Positions 21,901 to 31,465 of a DNA stretch of 64,000 bases are shown here, in pieces. Positions within the stretch are counted from its first letter, which is position 1. Each line of letters opens with the position of its first letter. Location of the stretch: the NCBI GenBank assembly GCA_036426205.1, contig CM071568.1:54260463-54324462 (forward strand), read 5' to 3'. The notes beneath the pieces were generated by a model, which was not told the origin of the DNA, searched no databases, and saw only the letters and a list, made by a program, of their open reading frames with translations. A program made the translations under genes and the position numbers. This DNA is from Ascaphus truei. Lineage: Eukaryota; Chordata; Amphibia; Anura; Ascaphidae.

Positions 21901-22429
21901 GACTATTACTATGCACCGGACACCTGGCTACTGTCCTTCCGATGTTCCCATTCCGGAGCCCTCAGGTCCCATTGTCCATGTACCAAGAACTGCAGTACCA
22001 CCGCTGTCTTTCATGGCACTCGCCAATGTACATCTGGATTGTGGACCTAATTCTCGCCGGAGACACTTCAGGAACAACTCAATGTCTCCCAGACCTATGA
22101 ATGGTCCTGTTCACCCAGGCTTCTCACCCAGTGGTGGGGGTACTGTAAGGAATCCCAACAAACTATGGGCTTTCAACGCCACCTCTCGCCTAAGGAGGTT
22201 TAGGAACAATTCCATGTCCCCCAAATCTGTGATGGATCTTGTTCGTCCGGAGGTCTCACCTGAAGGGGGGGGGTACTGTAAGGAATCCACTACTGACTTT
22301 GACTTTTGCCTTGCAGGAAATGGAAGTGCAGGCTTCCTCTGGCAATCTATGGCACAGGTGCTGCCTCTCATTGCAGCTTCTGCCCTGTGCTACTTCATGG
22401 AGGAATTCTCACACACCCTCCTCCTGTGA
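18974..22429 (+). CDS. 1151-codon ORF of the LTR element, unknown function
   Basis: This uninterrupted frame spans the whole internal region and runs into the right LTR: residues 1-1101 are internal and 1102-1151 are LTR-encoded. The first ATG (18974) lies in the primer site, so the ATG at 19037 (MSRPAYQSH) is a plausible start instead. Residues about 25-170 look folded, with helical and acidic/Leu-rich stretches (VLPLVDELW, LTPLQRQCRCDLF). From about 200 on it is rich in Ser, Thr, Pro and Val with internal repeats: SSVPEVISVLTPAS (about 204), SSVSEVFSVLTPAS (about 255) and LGVFPMLTPAG (about 317), then SPTVFGVSTTDC and SSTILGVLAIDC. The tail repeats RNNSMSP and P(S/E)GGG. I see no CCHC knuckle, DTG/DSG protease, RT box or integrase HHCC. 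It could be a highly diverged Gag-like protein or a captured sequence; I cannot assign it. Confidence 0.6.
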   Translation: MLSQLKPDRAVAGDGNFPTEVMSRPAYQSHYEGQYLCEVLPLVDELWTYEGLTPLQRQCRCDLFIKAYCILNLKQSLAECIRSPDSPLTWDNVNPMELADAQEAIYALASSLDIHLVEQSALLMLAQSQDTLHVLSSTLDTHIIEQDPLLASYAAAWQILCAPSPVTEPVGLPLSPKNGQTISLSLPAKEEAATLPNPELTSLSSVPEVISVLTPASQAYAFPTVNPCSTQVSVSSLAPENESCLPSFPKPKILSSVSEVFSVLTPASLLCEVPTANPSIPQSNDRSLGQEAEPPMTPLSETSFYFSDSQVQSNLTLGVFPMLTPAGQPCKPSLVDPFSSSVRDTSLASEDQPLLSSDSAKILGAMPPELSANILAPVKSILEPFVSLNLFAESLLLGISLTPSVTQRAETPASEHRPLFVESVVVSDVPDTLSQIPTSETSTGVVAPLALSEFSFSQILGFKANSTYYAAFQMTPTEISVSAVAPSVPLKLGPFFLKDQAFKFETPFIPDFVNLQSLLTVVKSSPAAAELSFAAAKSSVIEATLPSLLLSVLSVMPITFTKISVLQGISPIKSVIPAIPLISSKSPVTKSPMESDALTRDSQGPNSVTSKMSLVSVGEFTPVSLTDHATASGMIKNDFKSGMPIPVIILFHADSPTVFGVSTTDCMSTTTNSGVSHLELSLFSEDPVFKMDLFFSVSSTILGVLAIDCPVPKLGLPLKKVPGATDVKDPMFKTVTICIASPTVSCETWVPGTSTPKPSSSSLSSFSVLEAPSFNPKTFFPKVDAPRNRLPCFLDKICFLTFQTDSLLAGLCAVPKVPVLYGNWPLPKTKTPLLDLVALPEASVPVLYGSTMGIDMLIMSFAKATNSDFILSKDHKPKEADPSSTASTMTKSCIHTATDSRKLLGIATLLGIKSTAAIVCSEPSRPIPLLTTTRNSLEAKDSRNFLRADFTKDIAFSEGPSAIFVRQSVSCVPYSWTITMHRTPGYCPSDVPIPEPSGPIVHVPRTAVPPLSFMALANVHLDCGPNSRRRHFRNNSMSPRPMNGPVHPGFSPSGGGTVRNPNKLWAFNATSRLRRFRNNSMSPKSVMDLVRPEVSPEGGGYCKESTTDFDFCLAGNGSAGFLWQSMAQVLPLIAASALCYFMEEFSHTLLL
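22052..22288 (+). repeat. 132-bp tandem duplication including the polypurine tract and LTR start
   Basis: TCTCGCC...AGGAACAA(C/T)TC.ATGTC...GGGGGTACTGTAAGGAATCC occurs twice, starting at 22052 and 22184. The first unit carries a decoy polypurine tract (GGTGGGGGTAC, ending 22143) followed by the first 12 bases of the LTR (22144-22155). The second unit carries the real tract at the LTR boundary. In protein terms the units encode RNNSMSP...SGGG and RNNSMSP...EGGG. Confidence 0.8.
22262..22276 (+). other. Polypurine tract
   Basis: GAAGGGGGGGGGTAC directly precedes the TGTAAGG of the right LTR, the expected place for plus-strand priming. Confidence 0.8.
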
Positions 22430-23275
22430 TTGGATCTCCGCCCTTTATATTCTAGGCGTGGGCTCTGAACACAGCGCCGAGCATAACTATTCTCTAATCT
22501 ATGTTACTGTCTTGCCACAACCAACCCAGGCTCTTCCTAGCGTTCTTACCTTCAGTTCCTGAGTATCCAGAGGTCTGGTCTGGACGTTGTCTGAAGCGTT
22601 GTTGCCAGCATGGCCTGCTGCTATTCCTTGCAGTGGCCTACCCTGGACGTCTGTGCTGAAGCGTTTGATGCCAGCCCTGGTAACTGCTGCATTCTCCTAG
22701 CAGTGGTACCCTTCCTTTCCTGCGGCCTGCTATTCCTTGCAGTGGTGCCCTGGACGTCTGTGCTGAAGCGTTGATGCCAGACTGGCCTCTGCCTCTTCTC
22801 CTGCAGTGGCCTACCCGGGACGTCTGTGCTGAAGCGTGTTGCCAGCCCCGGTACCTGCTGCATTCCCTCCTAGCAGTGGTACCCTTCCTTTCCTGCGGCT
22901 TGCTGCGATCTCTTGCAGTGACCTGCTTGGACTTTGGCTGAGCGTTGGTTCTACCGACGTGCACCCTGCGGTGAACTTCGGCCAGCCTGCTGTTCCTCCT
23001 GCTGAGATCGGTGCATGGGCCGAGGCCGCTCCTCGCGCAGAAGCCACCCCCGCGTCACGCTCCTAAGCTGAAGCGGGGAAACTGACTACCTGTTGCCGAA
23101 CTCCTGCTTCCATTACCGACGATTGCTGCTTCTCCAATCCGACCTGCGATTGATACGGACTACGAACTGCGCACCCCGGAAGTCTTGCGTAGTATGGACT
23201 AGGTACGGGTGATGATATAAACACCACCTCAGCCCCGCGGTCCGGTCCCGGTTTGTGGCGAGCATCGGCGTAACA
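22277..23275 (+). repeat. 3' LTR (999 bp)
   Basis: Matches 17940-18971 from TGTAAGGAATCC to GCGTAACA. It is 33 bp shorter, mainly through scattered one- and two-base losses in short runs (for example CTCTCTCC to CTTCC). That pattern resembles uncorrected long-read error more than natural divergence. It retains the GAGCATAACT segment near 22478. Confidence 0.92.
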
Positions 23276-23280
23276 GCCCC

Positions 23281-24799
23281 ACAGTGCACCCTGGGTGGTG
23301 ACCATGGGTGTCTGGGGGCCTCCGGATGGTCCCTGCTAGGGTCCGTGAGCCTCCAGGTGGTACCGTTATCCAACAAGTGAACCAACTCAACACTTTAGTG
23401 GGGACAGCGCTGTCTCACACATTTAGGTGTGTTGGGTTTTGGGGACACTAGGAAGATTCGGTGTCCAAGGGCACCTCAGTACTTTTGGGACGGTGTACCC
23501 TACGGGGTGTGGACAAGAGTGTGGGACATTAGTGGGTGGTTATTGCCGTGTGAGGCTGGCGGGTAGCTATAACCAGTAGCCAAACTATAGTGCTGTTGTA
23601 AACTTGTTATTTTATTTTATATACATATATATTTATTTATTTTTAACTATTATTATTATTCAAGTAAGTGGGTATGCTGTGTTAAGTGAAGCATTATTGT
23701 TTTAATACAGTGTCAGGCAAAATCCTCAAGAATTCTGACTGTTGCTTTTTTTAGAAACCTCTAACATTTCTTTGTAATTTCCATCTATTTTCCTGTATGG
23801 TATTTCACTTTGACTTAATTTCCATATAGAGAAACACACAGCCATTGCTTTGTCATGCTTGCATATTCTATTTGAGAAAATAGTATTTACTGACCCACGC
23901 ATACTTGAGAATGGTTCCTGTTCGCAGATCGGCAGAAACAGAATGATTTGAATTGGGAAGATAACTGACAGCATGTTAAGATTCCCCTGATCCAGATACT
24001 GCATGCTGTATGCCACTGTGCCCTTATAAATTGAATAGAATATATTTATAAGCATAAACAAGTGCAGTTTTAAAGCCTTTCAAAGCAATGTAAAACTGCA
24101 ATCATAAATATATCTTATGTAGAATCATTATTGATCCTATATATAAATGTAGCAGTCGTTTTTGCACCCACATTTAAGTGGGTCGGATCATGGCGCGCAT
24201 TGTTTGAATGTTACTGCTCTGAAATATCAGGTTATGGATTTCCTACCAAAATATATTGGAGGAAATGTTTAACAACTGTTACATTTGTAGAATATGTTCT
24301 ACAGAACTATATACTGTACGCAATAAAGAGCTAATAGCAGTTGGGGCTTTATGAATAAGGACTATAAAGTCTAAAAAGATATAAAGTACAAAGAGTGGGT
24401 TTATTGTACGTTAACACCTTTTTGCAGGCCTAGTGTATATGGCTGGTAGAGTCGAGATAAGGGCAATGTCTGCAGACTTTGGGTGTAAAATATAGCCCCT
24501 GTGACAACTTTCTGAACACAGGAGACCGAGCTTCAAAGCATTTCTCGGCAGGGGGTGTATAGATTGCCAGGGGCGTGGCCACAGAAGGTATCAAACCAAG
24601 AGTGACCTTATATGAGAATATCATGTGACGTCCTCTGCTGAACATGCTAAAAATTACACGTGTGTATCTATGGAATACACATACTACTCTATGTTCTCTC
24701 TCCCCCTTCCTTCTTTTTCTGCGCCTAGGTCATCTTCATATCTTCGTATAAATATATATAAAAAAAAAATATATATATATATATATAAATAAAAAATAC
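23281..24799. other. No gene recognised; AT microsatellite
   Basis: 23281-23600 continues the sequence interrupted by the LTR element. 23600-24700 is AT-rich and unassigned. An (AT)n run lies at about 24768-24787. Confidence 0.45.
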
Positions 24800-25390
24800 T
24801 AGTATTAAAATGTAAATAAAAACAGATTCATTACCTTAACTCTGGAAGCAGGGGATCCCCTGGGCTGAAATCAATGCAATTCAGCTCCGGAGACCCCCTG
24901 CTCTCGTACACCAGTATTAAAATGTAAATAAAAACAGATTCATTACCTTAGCGGCTAGCCGCTAAGGCAATGAAGGGGTTAAACATGAGTACCCGGTTTG
25001 TTGGGGTGCAAGAGAGGATGAAGGGGATAGTTACCCAAGGGTGGGTGGTTAGGCCTCTCGGGTAGATAGCGGGAGTGGTTAACCCCTTAATTAGCATAGT
25101 GGTTACCACTGCTATGGTAGTGAAGGGGTTAACTCATCCTGCAACCTTCCAATGTTTAAATATCCTGTGTCATGTGGCCGGGAGATTTAAACGCACAGGT
25201 GATACCGGCACCCCATACCGGGGCCTGTAACTCGGGAAGCAGGGTGTTCCTGGGGCTGAAATCAATGTGGTTCAGCTCCAGAGGCCCCCCTGTTTTTAAC
25301 ATGTAAATAAAAGCACTGCGATTGCTTGTAAGAGCTGTGCAGGGAGATGCGTCTCTCTGTGCAGCTCTCTCCATGCAGCTGTTACAGACT
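24800..25390. repeat. Palindromic MITE-like modules
   Basis: AGTATTAAAATGTAAATA with flanking bases occurs twice, about 112 bp apart (24801 and 24913). A perfect palindrome TTCATTACCTTAGCGG / CTAGCCGCTAAGG lies at 24939-24974. An imperfect AACCCCTTAATTAG...GTGAAGGGGTT hairpin lies at 25079-25132. A GATACCGGCACCCCAT ... GGGAAGCAGGG block at about 25201-25250 recurs in the palindrome at 58826-59093. Confidence 0.65.
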
Positions 25391-26825
25391 GTGGCCAGAT
25401 CACACGGGGGAGAACTTTGAGAGAGGCTGAGATACCATCGCTGCTCTCCCGAGCGGTATTGGCATTTTCCTACCTCACGGTTTCAGACTTGTGGAAATGG
25501 CTTCAGATTCTTTCTCAATACAGTGATAACACAAATGACAAACCGTTCGGTGGGGTCAGGCAAAACCATTCAAGATGGCAGCAAAGTTATCAGAGGTATT
25601 AGAATAGGACTTATGGTACTTAAGAATGCAAGTGTTTATAGCAGTCCCAGCCTACACATGAGCATACTTTTCGCTTTAAATGAATCATTATGAGAAAAAG
25701 GCAGAAGCAGTATAAATCATTGTGCAAATTTCTTACACAATCACTCAATAGGAGCAATTTAACCACAACCCCACCATCCAAGACCTTTCCTCCCCACATA
25801 CACACACACACACTTTATCTGGGGCTGTGTGTGCTGCTTTTATTTTATGTACACACACTTTTTTTGATCCCACAAATATGGAATAAGCATGGATTAACGT
25901 TGATAATATTCGCTGTCATTTAACATTAGACTCATATTTGTATTACTAAAACTGTGCATCAACATGCACTCTGACCAATGTGCCAAAGAATCAAATACAA
26001 TTAAAATGTCATCTGTACTAGAAAGGGACAATTAACATAGTCACCTTTTAATATGAGATTTTCAGAAAATCTAAATTGTGTCTGGGTGTATTACGGTTTA
26101 GTTACTATAATTGCTTGAGAAAATAGTGGTGCTTCAAAAACGTTGTAATGCTGCTGTACTATTGAACCCACCACCCATTATTCATGTAAGAACATTAAAC
26201 ATAGACAAAATGCTATTTAATATGGCTGATCCAGACAAAATTTGGATAGTCATATTATATATTATATTGCCAAGAAAAAGTATTCCTTATTTTTTGCATA
26301 CTAATTAGATAGGTAATGTCTTATGACCAAATATGTACATGGGGAAAGCACCAATTTAAAAAGCAACTTTTGACATACTGGATGGTTTGCTAGGGTACAC
26401 CACAACACCGACACTGAAATCAGTCTAAAAAAATGTTTTGTGAAAATTCCATTCGCCTGGCTGCTAACAATTACACTAGGCAGTGAATAGGTGATTTATG
26501 GAAATAGTTTCTTATGGGGAAAGACAAAATACCCATACTGGGTGTGTACTTTCAGAAATATATCCTTTTATGGTGGCATTTGTTATGGGTATTTTGTCTT
26601 GCCAAGGATGTCAAAATCTGAAGTTAGTGTAAATGTCTGAGAAAAAAATATCAAGGCCACTCTTTTTACCAACAAAGATACCTAACAAGAATTTTATTGA
26701 GGTGAGACATGTAACCCATGTCTAAATTGCTTACAACATGTATTTTCAGAAAATATAAACCTTTGTGAGGCTATTTTTATGCTAAAGAGTAGTTTTGGCT
26801 TCTGAATATTGGCGTGTACATGAAA
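25391..26825. other. No gene recognised; one long-stem inverted repeat
   Basis: AAGACAAAATACCCATA (26523-26539) and its reverse complement (26585-26601) form a 17-bp stem, which suggests a small DNA-element remnant. The rest is AT-rich and unassigned. Confidence 0.45.
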
Positions 26826-27189
26826 CATTCAGGTAACAACATTCATGCTAATTTGGGGGTCTGCTTTGGCCAAATACCTACATACAGTACAGTAAACCTA
26901 TACATTCAGATGTAACTAGATTAACTGTTTGCACTGCTAGTGGAAGCCATGAAACCTTGACCGCTGCATCACCCAGCAGTGTGAAATCTCTGTAGGGGGT
27001 CCAGTTCGGAAGAACATACCATCCACAAGCAGCCCAAGATAATATATATAAAACATTATCTAGCCAACATAAAGTAAATAAAAGTTTTGCTTACCCCTGC
27101 CAGGATAACAGCCAACCTCATCACTGTCGCCTGTGTTCATGTCCTCCGTGGGTAGCAACAGTACAATAAAAAAACAAGCTAATGGCCAC

Positions 27190-27242
27190 TAACCCCTTAA
27201 TCACCTTAGCGGTTAGTAACCATTATAGTAAATAAGGGGTAA
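27190..27242. repeat. Recurrent AACCCCTTAAT / ATAAGGGGT hairpin
   Basis: Same imperfect inverted repeat as at 17584, 25079, 32108 and in the second copy near 51592-51645. Confidence 0.6.
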
Positions 27243-28650
27243 ACCTGCCTCCTCCACAACCCACCAGGGGTGCCTAACCACGCTCCCACCACCCATAGAT
27301 TGGCACAGTGGTACACCATGACCATATAATATGGACATGATTTGCCACTATGGCAATCAATGGCCAACCTAAAAAAAAATACAAGCACCAAAAATACACA
27401 ACAATTAAATTTAAAAAAAGCACCAAAAATACATAACAATTAAATAAAAACAAGCCCTAAGAATACAAAACAACGAAATAAAAACAAAACCAGAATACTA
27501 GAATATGGTGATTTTATCAAAAACGCGAGTTGGAGCTGTTTTTCAGCTCCCGCTCAGTGTGTTTGAGCAGCAGCAGTACTGCTCGGAGAGATGCATTTCC
27601 TGATCAAGTTTGCCAGGTCATCAGAGCTTTCTGAATAGCAAACTTGCCAAATCGTTCGGGAACTGCTAAAAATCTTCGCTGAGTTAGTTACCAAAGTTTA
27701 TAGAATAGGCTCTATATGCTCAGACTAAACAGGTTGTGGAACATGGAGATCTTCAAACTAGCAATAGGAATTATTTATTTGAAAACTATGGTAGTTAACT
27801 TTAATGTTGACACATTGCTCTTGGAAATAGGAAAAACTACTTCTTGGGTGTATATAATTTTCTAACTTGTTACTATTTACTGCTGCGAGTAAACAGCAGT
27901 TCTTGCATAATATATTTTAAATAGACTGCAAGGCCTGATTATTACATGTCCTTGGTTGTAGCTTGGGGTAGTGCTTTGCCTCTCTCTGCCACGCTCTCTT
28001 TTCACGCTCCAAAATGTAAAAAAAACAACATATTGGGCGTAGACACTAAAAAATTAAATAACAATTTATTGTAACAAAAATGAATAAAAGATCACTCATA
28101 TAAATGCTGTTTAGTAAGTGCTTTGGATGCCTGCTGCTGGAGTCCTTATGAGCATTGTTATTCGAGAACTGCTTTTTGCCCTCTGCTTGCTGCCGGCTTC
28201 AATGTGTCTGTGTCCTGAGTCTCATGGGCGCACCGCGATGTCCGTCAGGGTGGTGTGGGCTTGATGAAGCGTGCAACGAACCCTGTTCATCCAAAAGGGT
28301 CCTTCCTGTGCTCCGTCTCTGCTCTCTGATCTCTTTGCAGCATCCACGTGACGAAACCAGAAGTGACGTCACCCTCCGGCTGTAGGGAATCCCCTCAGAC
28401 ATTGTAGCAATGCTGAATCCCTTCAGACACTGTAGAAGGCAGATTTGTTGTGGCTGCGTGTTCTCACCTAGGCTGTAAACTGCTGTAGTAGCTAGACAGG
28501 AACTCCAATATTGCTGCTTGCAGGTTATTTCTCTGTATCTGTGCTGCTCTTGCACAATCCAATCCATGTAACTGTGGCTTCATCAGGGATGGGGTACAAA
28601 CAAAACTGTCAAACCTTATATAGGAGGCACTTGATGCATTAATTGGTAAA

Positions 28651-29061
28651 TTGTGTCACTAATTGGAATGCTAATTTCTTCATTATATTCTGGATGTGTC
28701 CACTCTGCTGCCTCCTTGTAATCTAATCAGGCCTTTCCTATTGATTTGTAGAGTTTTTTCTCCCTACAAGTGATTATATACAATGTGGCACAGCCTTGTG
28801 GCAAAATCAATTGTGACCATTAATATAATCAAGTTAACATTTTACAATGTTTACAATTGTGTCACTAATTGGAATACCAATTGCTTCATTATATTCTGGA
28901 TGTGTCCACTTTGCTGCCTCTTTGTAATCTAATAAGGCCAATCCTATTGATTTGTAGAGTTTTTTCCCCTACAAGTGATTTTATACAATGTGGCACAGCC
29001 TTGTGGTAAAATCAATTGTGACCATTAATATAATCAAGTTAACATGTTACAATGTTTACAA
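28651..29061. repeat. 206-bp tandem duplication
   Basis: Units 28651-28856 and 28857-29061 both begin TTGTGTCACTAATTGGAAT and end ACAATGTTTACAA, with about 90% or better identity. The same pair exists in the second large copy (about 53023-53430). Confidence 0.9.
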
Positions 29062-29548
29062 GTGAGACTATATGGTTGCCAGCCTTTGTCTATCAGTGTT
29101 TTTTGTTGTTGCATAATTAATGACTCAATAAATAGTATGCTGTAGTAAGACCAATCCTATTCAATACGTACAGTACATGATTAACTATTGAACATGTATA
29201 TATGGGTCCGTAAACAGTGTTCTAGATGTTCTTATTACTCTAATTCCAGAGATAGTACACCATAAACCTCTCTCATAATACATATCTTGTACATATTAAA
29301 AGACATAATTGTTAAAACATAAAAATGAATATATAAAAATATAAGAAGTGTTAACTTTTATTAGGATCATTATTAAAATAAATAATGTAATATTAAATAT
29401 TAAAATAAAGATAAAATGTTACTAAAATAGAATAAAAAAATATGCGGATACAAATATACACTACTACAGTGTCTAGGATACAGGTACGGGGTGGTTGTGT
29501 GGGCTGATGATCCTTTTTATTGCATATTTTAACCCATTACTCCACTAC

Positions 29549-30300
29549 TTACTGGAATTCTGCTAAATCCAATTCTTCATTCAGACCTCCTGGATGCAGA
29601 GTTTGGAGTTTAAAGATCCAATAGGTTTCCTGTCTTCTAAGGTTACCTAGTCTATCCCCCCTTCGTGTACCTTCTTTAATCTGTTCTAGACCCGAAATTT
29701 TTAGATCTGTTGGGTCTTTGTTATGTTTGTATGCAAAGTGGCGCAAAACAGTGTGTCCTAAGAACCCTTTGCGTATATTCCTCCTGTGTTCCAAAAATCT
29801 TTCTTTCATAGTTCTCATTGTGAGGCCAATGTATTGCAGGCCCCACTTACATGTGAGCATTTATACCACATTGTTTGTGTTACAGTTTATATGCCCTTTA
29901 ACTGCAAATGTCTAATTCGTTACTTTGGAACTGAAAACCTTTACTTTATTCAAAACATGTGGACACGTCAAACATCTTCCATGACCACATCTATCGTTAC
30001 CAATGACCATACTTGAAAGCCATTTGTCTGTGGTGTTTGCATTACTTCTTGTTACTTCCTTTTCCCCTTTGCTCAAGGTGCTGGGTTCCAGGATATTCTT
30101 TATGTTCCTTGCTCTTTTAAAAACAATATTTGGCTTTTCCGATAGATTTTCCTTCAGGACTACATCATTTTTCAGAATATGCCAATGTTTCCTAATGACC
30201 TTCCCTATTTCTGGAGCTGCCCTGTTATGTTTTGTAATGAACAAACACTTGTCAACTGATAAATCATCATTTGTTTCTGGGGTTGGTTCTTTAAATAGAA
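29549..30300 (-). pseudogene. Penelope-like element: RT C-terminus, linker and GIY-YIG (two nonsense codons)
   Basis: The minus-strand frame starts around 30300 with EPTPETNDDLSVDKCLF, then FITKHNRAAPEIGKVIRKHW (the conserved region downstream of the RT palm), ILEPSTLSKG, CGHGRCLTCP (cysteine linker), INCNTNNVV, and the nuclease: LTCKWGLQYIGLT, RTMKERFLEHRRNIRKG, HTVLRHFAYKHN, RRQETYWIFKLQTLHPGGLN, ending ELDLAEFQ. Two in-frame stops (TAG 29912-29914, TAA 29861-29863) interrupt it; the second replaces the Tyr expected before MLTCKWG. RT catalytic motifs are missing. This is the best-preserved PLE protein in the window and belongs to a different family from 351-875. Confidence 0.9.
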
Positions 30301-31195
30301 GGCTACATCTATCAGTGGTTTATATGAAGTCATAAGAATTTTAAGGATTCACAAAAAAAAATTCTGTATATTTGACTATATTTTATGAACATGTTTTACC
30401 TATATGCCTTATTTATATTAATCTAATTAGATTGGTACATTGACACATATAGCTTAAAAAACCAATGGCATTACAAGCGCACCATCGTTCACCTAGGTGT
30501 TCAATTTTTTGCTCATATCTTTTCACTCTGCCCATCCCAATTACGTTAATCTGCACTTAGGCAATGGTATACATTCATCAACCTGTTCTTAGACTCTGCA
30601 CATAATGGAAGAAAAATATATAAAGACCATTAGCAGCTTTAAAGACACTTATATCCCAGCAAAAAGAGGAGGGGATAGTAGCTATATGAGGCAATATGCG
30701 AAATATTTAGATGGCGTGTTATCAGCAGCCTTCACGTGCAGGGATGTAGAGTAATCAAGAGACAGTGTGTATTAGTATGGCAGTCCGTATGTATCTCAAT
30801 GGAAACGGGCAGAGCTGTCCCGCTCTGTCATAATTGCTGGCAAGAAAATATCTAACAGTGGGTAAGTAATAATAAATTACCTCTGTTTGTCCTGCGCAAT
30901 GTTGCAATCTTTATATCAGAGTTGATCCAGAGAATGGCAAGCCATGTCCGAAGTATGCTGTATCTCCAAAGCTGTATGACGACAGTGTAGCCAAAGCCAG
31001 TCCTGCCCTGCTGCTGCGGGTCCGTCCAATCAGAGAGCAGAATCAAGAACACTTTAGTGGATTGGTAGACACTCGAACAAGACCCAAGCACTTACAACTC
31101 ACCGGGTAGGAACAAAAATAAAATAAAAAAATTTAAACTACATAATTAAAAGTGACAAACTGGGGACATACTGGGACAAAACAAACAAAACTCTC

Positions 31196-31236
31196 CTCCC
31201 ACGCGTTTCACGCTCTAACAGCGCTTTCTCAAGGAG
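31196..31236 (-). ncRNA. Hammerhead-ribozyme-like motif, PLE family C (copy 1)
   Basis: Minus strand: CTCC / GGAG helix I; core TTGAGAA plus A; stem II GCGCT / AGCGT with loop GTTAG (one G-T pair); GAAA; CGCG minimal helix III; TG; GGAG. T3 and A8 replace C3 and G8. This copy has all stems intact. Confidence 0.6.
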
Positions 31237-31262
31237 TATTGAAAGGAGGGTATGTTGCCTGG

Positions 31263-31269
31263 TTTTATA
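31263..31269 (-). promoter_or_regulatory. TATA box of PLE family C (copy 1)
   Basis: TATAAAA on the minus strand, 33 bp upstream of the ribozyme-like motif at 31236-31196. Confidence 0.5.
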
Positions 31270-31465
31270 GCCCCTACTTCTGGCAAACACAGTTGATTGT
31301 AAATTAATTACAAACATCAGTTGAAATCAATTTGTAGTGGCATTTAGACGAAACATAAATTCAATTGAATAGTATAACGATCTAAACAGAATACATTGGT
31401 GGAAACAGTTCATACTTAAACTTGATATCGGCTAATGTATGTAATTCACCAAAATAAGAGAATAT

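Larger units (their letters stand above)
17935..23280 (+). mobile_element. Complete non-autonomous LTR retrotransposon, Tf1/sushi-like Ty3/gypsy
   Basis: GCCCC target-site duplications (17935-17939 and 23276-23280) bracket two LTRs that begin TGTAAGGAATCC and end GCGTAACA. The internal region (18972-22276, 3305 bp) contains a primer site just after the left LTR, one long ORF and a polypurine tract GAAGGGGGGGGGTAC next to the right LTR. No reverse transcriptase, RNase H, protease or integrase motif is visible, so mobilisation would have to come from a related autonomous element. The site after the left LTR has no tRNA-like TGG start but can pair with the predicted RNA 5' end, as known for the Tf1/sushi group. 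LTR similarity suggests a recent insertion. Confidence 0.9.
31059..31465 (-). repeat. PLE family-C terminal-repeat arm, copy 1
   Basis: Collinear with 55391-55795 and the reverse complement of 59346-60183 in part. On the minus strand it carries TATAAAA then the ribozyme-like motif. Ends exactly where the GGGCCTTATTCAG element begins. Confidence 0.8.

Noticed and set aside
17935..23280. Endogenous retrovirus
   Set aside because: There is no tRNA primer site, env or pol signature, and the self-primer geometry points to the Tf1/sushi group.
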